From Clostridia bacterium (lineage in GTDB: Bacteria > Bacillota > Clostridia > Christensenellales > CAG-1252), in contig JAEDHM010000049.1 in the NCBI GenBank assembly GCA_016296985.1, positions 1-9,878 of the forward strand: a stretch of 9,878 bases of DNA, written 5' to 3'. Positions 5,325 through 9,878 of this stretch are shown here, in pieces. The translations under genes and the position numbers were made by a program. Within the stretch, counting starts at the first letter, position 1, and the number at the start of each line of letters is the position of its first letter. The notes beneath the pieces were generated by a model. That model made no database searches. It was not told where the DNA came from and saw nothing but the letters and a program-made list of their open reading frames with translations.

Positions 5325-5389
5325 TTTGTTTTCATCAAGAGAACACCCTAAAGGAATGTGGGTGTTCAGCCGCTCTTGCCGAAAACAAA
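5325..5389 (-). ncRNA. Structured 5' leader of rpsM, candidate r-protein autoregulatory element
   Basis: On the minus-strand transcript three nested helices can form. P1 is TTTGTTTTC with GAAAACAAA (5381-5389 with 5325-5333, 9 bp). After a 2x2 internal loop, P2 is CAAGA with TCTTG (5374-5378 with 5336-5340). After a six-base bulge GCGGCT, P3 is GAACACCC with GGGTGTTC (5360-5367 with 5341-5348, 8 bp), closed by an 11-base loop (5349-5359). All three stems are perfect. No T-run follows, so it is not a terminator. The loop contains CCTTT, complementary to AAAGG at 5322-5326 at the foot of P1, allowing a possible pseudoknot if two P1 pairs open. Position directly before rpsM matches the E. coli alpha-operon S4 target; regulation by S4 is inference. 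Confidence 0.65.
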
Positions 5390-5406
5390 TTTCTCGCGCA
5401 AAAAGT

Positions 5407-5436
5407 ATTATATCACAATAAAAAAACCAAATGCAA
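5407..5436 (-). promoter_or_regulatory. Internal promoter upstream of rpsM
   Basis: On the minus strand a perfect TATAAT (5407-5412) is preceded by TGA, giving an extended -10, with TTGCAT (5431-5436) 18 bases upstream as a weaker -35. The -35 begins just after the rpmJ stop codon. Transcription is expected near 5400, giving a leader of about 130 bases that contains the folded element at 5325-5389. It lets rpsM-rpsK-rpsD-rpoA-rplQ be expressed apart from the upstream spc genes. Confidence 0.75.
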
Positions 5437-5441
5437 CTAAA

Positions 5442-5558
5442 TTAACCTTGCTTTTGCTTGTGATTTTTATATTTACTGCAAATTACCATAACTACGCCGT
5501 TACGTCTGATGATTTTGCATTTGTCGCACATGGGCTTAACTGACGGTCTTACTTTCAT
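5442..5558 (-). CDS. rpmJ: 50S ribosomal protein L36, zinc-binding form (38 aa)
   Basis: This tiny gene encodes MKVRPSVKPMCDKCKIIRR and ends NHKQKQG. The zinc ligands Cys11, Cys14, Cys27 and His33 are all present, so this is the zinc-containing form of L36, which sits in domain VI of 23S rRNA. The usual spacing puts the histidine one residue earlier; one extra residue is present in SKYKNH. The ATG is at 5556-5558 with an AGGAGG-type site (TGGAGGTTTAGGAA) upstream. It follows infA by 14 bases, the standard order, and is the last gene before the internal promoter. Confidence 0.95.
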   Translation of the reverse strand: MKVRPSVKPMCDKCKIIRRNGVVMVICSKYKNHKQKQG

Positions 5559-5572
5559 TTCCTAAACCTCCA

Positions 5573-5797
5573 CTAGTTTTTATCTCTCCATACTATTCTG
5601 CCTTTTGTCAAATCATAGGGGCTTATTTCAACCTTTACGGTGTCGCCTTCAATGATTTTGATGCTCTTGATTCTCATTTTCCCTGAGGGATAGGCGATTA
5701 TCTGTTGTTTGCTTCCTTCCAACTCTACTCTGTAAGTTTGATAAGGTAACACTTCGATAACTTTACCTTGAAACTCTATTACATCTTCTTTGGACAC
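5573..5797 (-). CDS. infA: Translation initiation factor IF-1
   Basis: This 74-aa OB-fold protein binds the 30S A site during initiation and modulates IF-2 and IF-3. It shows MSKEDVIEFQGKVIEVLP, YRVELEG, SGKMR at 38-42, and GDTVKVEISPYDLTKGRIVWR near the end. It is two residues longer than the usual 72. In the strand before SGKMR the normal AHIS or AHVS reads AYPS (Tyr36, Pro37). The start is a GTG at 5795-5797, preceded by GGAGG with an 8-base spacer. It lies between the KOW gene (18-base gap) and rpmJ. Confidence 0.97.
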   Translation of the reverse strand: MSKEDVIEFQGKVIEVLPYQTYRVELEGSKQQIIAYPSGKMRIKSIKIIEGDTVKVEISPYDLTKGRIVWRDKN

Positions 5798-5815
5798 TAA
5801 TAATACCTCCGATAT

Positions 5816-6100
5816 TTAGTCGATTTCGACGTTGTCGGTTTTTGTAACTCTCAACGCACTGCGTATCTCGCTGTCAAAAACCTCTTTTCCATTATTGAGT
5901 TTGTCTTTTATAACTTCAAGCACTTCGCCTTTGAAACGACAATGCCTTACGTTTTTCTTTTTGGGATTTTCAAGCTTTCGGATTTCTCCGTCAACCAGCA
6001 TTACGAATCCGTTTTCCAAAACCTTTGTTACAAGGTATCTTCTTTCCGCATCGCGTCCTGCCTTGGAATAAACCACAAAGCCTACTTCAAGTTTTTTCAT
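5816..6100 (-). CDS. KOW-domain RNA-binding protein (L14e/L6e-like)
   Basis: This is a 94-aa protein of a family found in Firmicutes between map and infA. The N-terminal half (about 3-50) resembles a KOW motif: VGFVVYSKAGRDAERRYLV, then GFVMLVDGEIRKLENPKKKN, as in archaeal and eukaryotic L14e/L6e ribosomal proteins. The C-terminal half is charged and probably partly helical. RNA or ribosome binding is inferred from fold and context; no specific role has been shown to my knowledge. The ATG at 6098-6100 follows AGGAGG, and the map stop codon lies just upstream of that site, so the two are probably translationally coupled. Confidence 0.85.
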   Translation of the reverse strand: MKKLEVGFVVYSKAGRDAERRYLVTKVLENGFVMLVDGEIRKLENPKKKNVRHCRFKGEVLEVIKDKLNNGKEVFDSEIRSALRVTKTDNVEID

Positions 6101-6112
6101 TCCGTCCTCCTC

Positions 6113-6862
6113 TTACAGAGTAAGAATTTCAACCCCTTCGTCGGTGATTAACACTGTGTTTTCGTAATGCGCCGAAGGAGAACCGTCTCTCGTCCTAACC
6201 GTCCAACCGTCTTTTTGGTCGGTGGTTACAGCATATCCGCCCATGTTGATCATAGGTTCGATTGCGATTGTCATACCTGAATGAAGTCTTATTCCCCTTC
6301 CGATTTTGCCGTAGTTTGGTACCGAGGGATCTTCGTGCATTTCTCTGCCGATTCCGTGTCCTACCAAATCTCTGACAACCGAATAGCCGTGGCTTTCAGC
6401 GTGAGCCTGAACTCGACCGCCTATATCGCCCAAGCGTGAACCGTTTTTCAAACCGTCTATTCCCATAAAGAAACATTCTTTAGTAACTTGTACGAGTTTT
6501 TCTTTTTCGGGAGTGGTCTTACCCACAATGAAGGTTCTTGCGCCATCACCGTGGAAGCCGTGTATGTATGCGCCCACGTCGATTCCGATAATGTTCCCTT
6601 CTTCCAAATAGACTTTTTTCGACGGTATGCCGTGAACTACGACGTCGTCAATCGAGGTACATATAGAAGCGGGGTAGCCGTGATAGTTTAGGAAAGAAGG
6701 CGTTGCCCCTGCTTTTTCTATATACTCTCTTGCAAGTTTGTCAAGGTGATAGGTGCTAACCCCCACTTTGACGTTATCTGCCACCAACAACAGTACGTCG
6801 CGTACTATTCTGTTGGCGACTCTCATTTTTTCCAAATCGTGTTCGGATTTAAGAGTTATCAC
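6113..6862 (-). CDS. map: Methionine aminopeptidase, type I
   Basis: This enzyme removes the initiator methionine from nascent proteins with small second residues. The 249-aa pita-bread fold has all metal ligands: Asp95, Asp106, His169, Glu202 and Glu234. His77 (VVVHGIP) and His176 (the substrate-contacting histidine) are also present. Motifs IDVGAYIHGFHGDGART, VGHGIGREMHEDP and IEPMIN are clear. There is no N-terminal zinc extension, so it is the short bacterial form. The start is a GTG at 6860-6862 that overlaps the adk stop by four bases (GTGA), with AAGGAGG ten bases upstream inside adk, which indicates tight coupling to adenylate kinase. It acts in the cytosol at the ribosome exit. Confidence 0.98.
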   Translation of the reverse strand: MITLKSEHDLEKMRVANRIVRDVLLLVADNVKVGVSTYHLDKLAREYIEKAGATPSFLNYHGYPASICTSIDDVVVHGIPSKKVYLEEGNIIGIDVGAYIHGFHGDGARTFIVGKTTPEKEKLVQVTKECFFMGIDGLKNGSRLGDIGGRVQAHAESHGYSVVRDLVGHGIGREMHEDPSVPNYGKIGRGIRLHSGMTIAIEPMINMGGYAVTTDQKDGWTVRTRDGSPSAHYENTVLITDEGVEILTL

Positions 6863-7485
6863 TTTTTAAGAGCCTCCTTGATGTCAAGATAGATTTCGTC
6901 GGGAGTTCTGTTCTCGCCGTTGATATCTACCAAGATTCCTTTTCCGCGGTAGAATTCTACCAAGGGAAGGGTGGAAGTGTTGTAAACTTCCAATCTCTTT
7001 TGCATTGTAGCGGGATTGTCGTCAGCACGTTGATAAAGCGCACCACCACAACGCTCGCAAGTACGGGATTCACCCAAAGTGTCAACACTGTAAGTTGCTC
7101 CGCATTTGCACATCCATCTTCCGCTTACCCTTTTCAAAATTGCTTCGTCAGAAACACAAAGGTTTACAACGGCGTCGATTTTTGCAAAAGATTCTAAAGC
7201 AACTGCTTGGGACAAGGTACGGGGAAAACCGTCCAAAAGGAAACCCTTGCTTTGACAGTCGGGCTTAGACAATCTGTCTTTTACCAATTCAACTGTCAAA
7301 GAGTCGGGAACGAGAAGTCCGTTTTCGGTGTACTTCCTAACTTCCAATCCCAAGGGGGTACCTTGAGAAATGTTGGCGCGGAAGATATCACCGGTGGAAA
7401 CGTGGACTATGTCGAAATCCTTTAATAACCTATCTGCTTGTGTACCCTTGCCAGAGCAAGGGGCTCCTAAAAATATAATCTTCAT
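6859..7485 (-). CDS. adk: Adenylate kinase with a shortened zinc lid
   Basis: It catalyses ATP + AMP = 2 ADP. The P-loop GAPCSGKGT lies at 7-15 (Cys10-Ser11 replaces the commoner Gly-Ala), the AMP-binding region includes STGDIFR at 30-36, and LLDGFPRT is at 83-90. The lid has a zinc site of Cys126, Cys128, Cys143 and Cys146. Here the first pair is C-X-C rather than C-X2-C, with 14 residues to the next pair instead of about 16, so the lid is about three residues shorter than in typical zinc-lid enzymes. Total length is 208 against about 214-217. RADDN after the lid is intact. The ATG at 7483-7485 is 11 bases from the secY stop and lacks a clear Shine-Dalgarno, so translation may depend on coupling to secY. 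Confidence 0.97.
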   Translation of the reverse strand: MKIIFLGAPCSGKGTQADRLLKDFDIVHVSTGDIFRANISQGTPLGLEVRKYTENGLLVPDSLTVELVKDRLSKPDCQSKGFLLDGFPRTLSQAVALESFAKIDAVVNLCVSDEAILKRVSGRWMCKCGATYSVDTLGESRTCERCGGALYQRADDNPATMQKRLEVYNTSTLPLVEFYRGKGILVDINGENRTPDEIYLDIKEALKK

Positions 7486-7496
7486 AACACTTTGAA

Positions 7497-8789
7497 TTAT
7501 TTAAGGAATCCCTTAACGTTTTTACGCATTAATTGGTCTTCCAATTGCTTGTTGAATTCCAAAGCAACGCTTACGGTAATCAACATACCTGTTGCGGAGA
7601 ATGCATTTACCAATGCGCTTCCTTCCATGATTTGCGAGAATACTACGCTGGGGATCAAGGAGAGAATTGCAAGGAACAATGCTCCGAATAAGGTGATACG
7701 GTTGTTGATACGGTTCAAGTAATCACCAGTGGGACGGCCGGGTCTGATACCGGGAATAAATCCGCCACGAGATTGGATGTTTCTTGAAATGTCGTCGGCG
7801 TCGAATTGAATCTTTGCATAGAAGAAAGCAAAGAAGAGAATCAACACTGCCATTACAAGGCCATAGCCCCAAGTTCCTACGCCCAAGTTTGTTGCCCACC
7901 AAATATAGAAGGCACTTTCAGGCCAGAAGCTTGCGATCATTTGAGGGAACATAAGGAAGGAACTTGCGAAGATGATGGGCATAACGCCGTTTGCATTAAC
8001 CCTGATAGGGATAATAGCGTTTTGACCGCCATACATCTTGTTACCCTTAATTACCTTTGCATATTGAACGGTGATACGTCTTTCTGCAAGGTCCACAAAA
8101 ATGATGAATACGAATACGAGTAATACCATTACCACGTAAAGGATAAGCTTCCAAACAACTTCGGGGTTTTCGCCGATAAGTTGAAACTCGTTGATGAAAG
8201 AAGTTCCTAAACCGGAGATAATACCAACGAAGATTATGAGAGAAGTACCGTTGCCTACACCGTATTCGGTAATCTTCTCGCCTAACCACATGGTAAGGTT
8301 GCTACCTGCTACCATAATTACGATAACGAAGATCATGGTAAGTACAGGGTTTTCCATTCCAAACAAACCTTGGATATAACCGCTGTTGTTCCAGCTGATT
8401 ACGATACCGATACCTTGAACGACAGCAAGTACGATTGCGCTGATACGGGTAAGTTGAGCCATCTTTTGACGGCCTTCTTCTCCGCCTTCCTTTGCCCATC
8501 TTTCAAGGGGAGGAATAACAAGGGTCAAGAGTTGTAAAATAATGGATGCGTTAATATAGGGTAATATTCCCAAAGCAAACAAAGTGCCATTCTGTAGAGA
8601 ACCACCGGTGATGGTGGACAATACTCTGAAGAAGTCGTTGCCCGTTGCCAAAGATCCGAAAGCGGAAGGGTTGATACCCGGAACGGGGACAAAGCAACCT
8701 ATTCTGTAAATCAACAGAATAAGAAGCGTGATTATTAACTTTTTACGTATATCCTTATCTAAGAAGGCATTTTTGAGTGTTTGAAACAT
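7497..8789 (-). CDS. secY: Preprotein translocase subunit SecY
   Basis: This is the channel subunit of the SecYEG translocon, with 430 aa and about ten transmembrane helices. The first helix is near residues 17-36 (KLIITLLILLIYRIGCFVPV), followed by a plug region (PSAFGSLATGNDFFRVLS). Conserved motifs include ALGILPYINASIILQLL, ITEYGVGNGTSLIIF, ERRITVQYAK and the cytoplasmic loop SRGGFIPGIRPGRPTGDYL that contacts SecA and the ribosome. The ATG at 8787-8789 is only two bases from the rplO stop, with AGAGG inside the end of rplO as ribosome-binding site. It lies between rplO and adk as in other Gram-positive spc operons. Confidence 0.99.
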   Translation of the reverse strand: MFQTLKNAFLDKDIRKKLIITLLILLIYRIGCFVPVPGINPSAFGSLATGNDFFRVLSTITGGSLQNGTLFALGILPYINASIILQLLTLVIPPLERWAKEGGEEGRQKMAQLTRISAIVLAVVQGIGIVISWNNSGYIQGLFGMENPVLTMIFVIVIMVAGSNLTMWLGEKITEYGVGNGTSLIIFVGIISGLGTSFINEFQLIGENPEVVWKLILYVVMVLLVFVFIIFVDLAERRITVQYAKVIKGNKMYGGQNAIIPIRVNANGVMPIIFASSFLMFPQMIASFWPESAFYIWWATNLGVGTWGYGLVMAVLILFFAFFYAKIQFDADDISRNIQSRGGFIPGIRPGRPTGDYLNRINNRITLFGALFLAILSLIPSVVFSQIMEGSALVNAFSATGMLITVSVALEFNKQLEDQLMRKNVKGFLK

Positions 8790-8791
8790 AA

Positions 8792-9244
8792 TTATAATAC
8801 CTCTACTGTGCCACCTGCATTTTCAATAGCAGCCTTTGCTCCTTCGGAGAACTTGGCAGCCTTTACAGTCAACTTCTTTGTAAGTTCGCCGTTGCCCAAA
8901 ACTTTCAAGCCATAAGCGCAAACTTTGTTTACCAAGCCGGCTTCTACCAATACTTCGAGAGTAACTACGGAACCGTCTGCGATAGCTTCGCTGTTTTGCA
9001 ACAAACCTACGTTGATAACGCTGTATTCTTTCTTGAAGTGATTGTTAAAACCTACTTTAGGCATTCTTCTGGTCATAGGCATTTGGCCACCTTCGAAACC
9101 GATGCGAACACCGCCTCCGCTTCTGGCCCATTGACCTTTATGACCTCTGGTAGAGGTCTTACCCATACCGGATCCGATACCTCTGCCAACTCTCTTAACG
9201 CTCTTCTTCGCGCCTCTTGCGGGTGCTAAATCGTTAATATTCAT
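8792..9244 (-). CDS. rplO: 50S ribosomal protein L15
   Basis: The chosen start is the ATG at 9242-9244 (MNINDLAPARGAKK), five bases after AAGGAGG. A longer frame from a TTG at 9262 would overlap that ribosome-binding site and add six atypical residues, so it is rejected. The 150-aa protein has the expected N-terminal glycine- and arginine-rich RNA-binding tail RVGRGIGSGMGKTSTRGHKG and ends with ENAGGTVEVL. L15 bridges 23S rRNA domains late in 50S assembly. The stop of rpmD is the first part of its Shine-Dalgarno. Confidence 0.98.
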   Translation of the reverse strand: MNINDLAPARGAKKSVKRVGRGIGSGMGKTSTRGHKGQWARSGGGVRIGFEGGQMPMTRRMPKVGFNNHFKKEYSVINVGLLQNSEAIADGSVVTLEVLVEAGLVNKVCAYGLKVLGNGELTKKLTVKAAKFSEGAKAAIENAGGTVEVL

Positions 9245-9254
9245 TAGAACCTCC

Positions 9255-9437
9255 TTAGTCAACGTTTTCCACTTTTACAAGGTGGGAAACGACGTTAATC
9301 ATTCCGCGGATAACCGCATTGTCTTCGTGAATTTTGGAACTTCCTGTCTTGTGCAAGCCAAGAGCCAAAACGTTAGCTTTTTGCTTTTTCAAAGCGCCGA
9401 TAGTGCTTTTTACCAAAGTAACTTTAATCTTAGCCAT
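9255..9437 (-). CDS. rpmD: 50S ribosomal protein L30
   Basis: The 60-aa protein is the normal bacterial length and has the L30 pattern: MAKIKVTLVKSTIG, LGLHKTGSSKIHEDNAVIRG and MINVVSHLVKVENV. It binds 23S rRNA helices of domain II/V on the 50S surface. The ATG at 9435-9437 follows AAGGAGG with a 6-base spacer, and the rpsE stop codon is embedded in that site. Confidence 0.98.
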   Translation of the reverse strand: MAKIKVTLVKSTIGALKKQKANVLALGLHKTGSSKIHEDNAVIRGMINVVSHLVKVENVD

Positions 9438-9448
9438 GATAAACCTCC

Positions 9449-9878
9449 TTACTCAGCCTTATAGCCTTTGCCGTGAATTACTTCGTCGGGAGTAATGCCA
9501 CGCAATGCAGCTACGGTTTCAACGGTCATGAGGGACTTTAAGCCTTCGATTGTTGCCTTAGCGCAGTTGATAGGATTGTTTGTTCCCAAGGACTTGGTAC
9601 GAATATCCTTAATTCCTGCCATTTCCAAAACGGCACGTACGGGACCGCCGGCGATAACACCGGTACCTTCTTCAGCGGGCATAAGTAATACGGTGCCTCT
9701 GCCGAATACGCCGGTGGTTTGGTGAGGAATAGTAGTTCCTACGATAGGTACAGTGATAAGGTTGCGCTTTGCAGCAGCGGTAGCCTTTTCGATTGCATCG
9801 GTAGCTTCTGCAGCCTTACCCATGCCCAAACCTACTCTGCCGTTTTTGTCGCCAACGCATACCAATGCGGCTTGTCTC
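9449..9878 (-). CDS. rpsE: 30S ribosomal protein S5, 5' end outside window
   Basis: The frame is open to the window edge. Just before the TTG at 9863-9865 it reads RQAAL, which continues into VCVGDKNGRVGLGMGKA, the normal middle of S5, so the TTG is not the start. The visible 142 codons cover the end of the double-stranded-RNA-binding-like N-terminal domain and the whole C-terminal domain (TIPHQTTGVFGRGTVLLMPA, GVIAGGPVRAVLEMAGI, KSLGTNNPIN). S5 lies at the mRNA entry channel and affects decoding accuracy. About 25-30 residues are missing at the N-terminus compared with the usual 166. Confidence 0.98.
   Translation of the reverse strand, partial: RQAALVCVGDKNGRVGLGMGKAAEATDAIEKATAAAKRNLITVPIVGTTIPHQTTGVFGRGTVLLMPAEEGTGVIAGGPVRAVLEMAGIKDIRTKSLGTNNPINCAKATIEGLKSLMTVETVAALRGITPDEVIHGKGYKAE

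Noticed and set aside
5272..5359. Pairing of the leader loop TTCC with the rpsM Shine-Dalgarno
   Set aside because: Only four pairs including one G·T can form, too weak to claim direct occlusion of the ribosome-binding site.
5325..5389. Reading the rpsM leader hairpin as a terminator after rpmJ
   Set aside because: Neither strand has a T-run after the stem, the outer helix is AT-rich, and a promoter lies upstream of it.
7806..8123. Plus-strand 105-aa frame opposite secY, and similar long frames opposite rpoA, rpsK and superoxide reductase
   Set aside because: These are shadows of well-supported minus-strand genes, with low-complexity or implausible protein sequence and no ribosome-binding site or promoter of their own.
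9245..9262. Longer rplO start (TTG at 9262)
   Set aside because: It overlaps the AAGGAGG ribosome-binding site and the rpmD stop, and adds residues not seen in L15; the ATG at 9244 has ideal spacing.
1..9878. CRISPR arrays, tRNA or rRNA genes, insertion sequences
   Set aside because: No regularly spaced repeats, tRNA-like cloverleaf, rRNA segment or transposase frame was seen in the window.

Overview
The window looks like part of a low-GC Gram-positive (Firmicutes), probably anaerobic Clostridia-type chromosome. The evidence is the gene order rpsE-rpmD-rplO-secY-adk-map-(KOW protein)-infA-rpmJ-rpsM-rpsK-rpsD-rpoA-rplQ, with a small KOW protein between map and infA as in Firmicutes. Strong AGGAGG ribosome-binding sites, zinc-lid adenylate kinase, zinc-type L36 and S4, a long clostridial-type L17, and a superoxide reductase/ferritin pair typical of anaerobes fit the same picture. 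No species can be named from the sequence alone.

Layout, right to left (the main operon is on the minus strand). 9878-5442 holds the end of the spc operon: S5 (cut by the window edge), L30, L15, SecY, adenylate kinase, methionine aminopeptidase, a KOW RNA-binding protein, IF-1 and L36. At 5442-5272 the transcription unit is interrupted by an internal promoter and a roughly 130-nt structured leader. 5271-2295 is the alpha operon: S13, S11, S4, RNA polymerase alpha and L17, closed by an intrinsic terminator at 2255-2280. 2254-2110 is AT-rich with no gene seen. 2109-1144 is a two-gene oxidative-stress operon (desulfoferrodoxin-type superoxide reductase and ferritin) with its own sigma-A-like promoter.

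1080-1 is a small AT-richer accessory patch. A zinc-ribbon protein with a CFI-box-like motif (plus strand) and a 73-aa XRE repressor-like protein (minus strand) are divergently transcribed from a shared region holding a perfect 10-bp inverted repeat across the consensus promoter. Both genes end in near-identical terminator hairpins. The left edge cuts a four-helix-bundle (S23/TIGR02436-like) gene.

The large block makes ribosomal proteins together with the translocon, N-terminal processing, initiation and transcription core. Most junctions are tight, with the upstream stop codon built into the downstream Shine-Dalgarno. The most interesting non-coding signal is the three-helix RNA leader before rpsM. 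Its position matches where S4 autoregulates the alpha operon in E. coli, and the S4 encoded here has an unusual insertion in its zinc-binding N-terminus.
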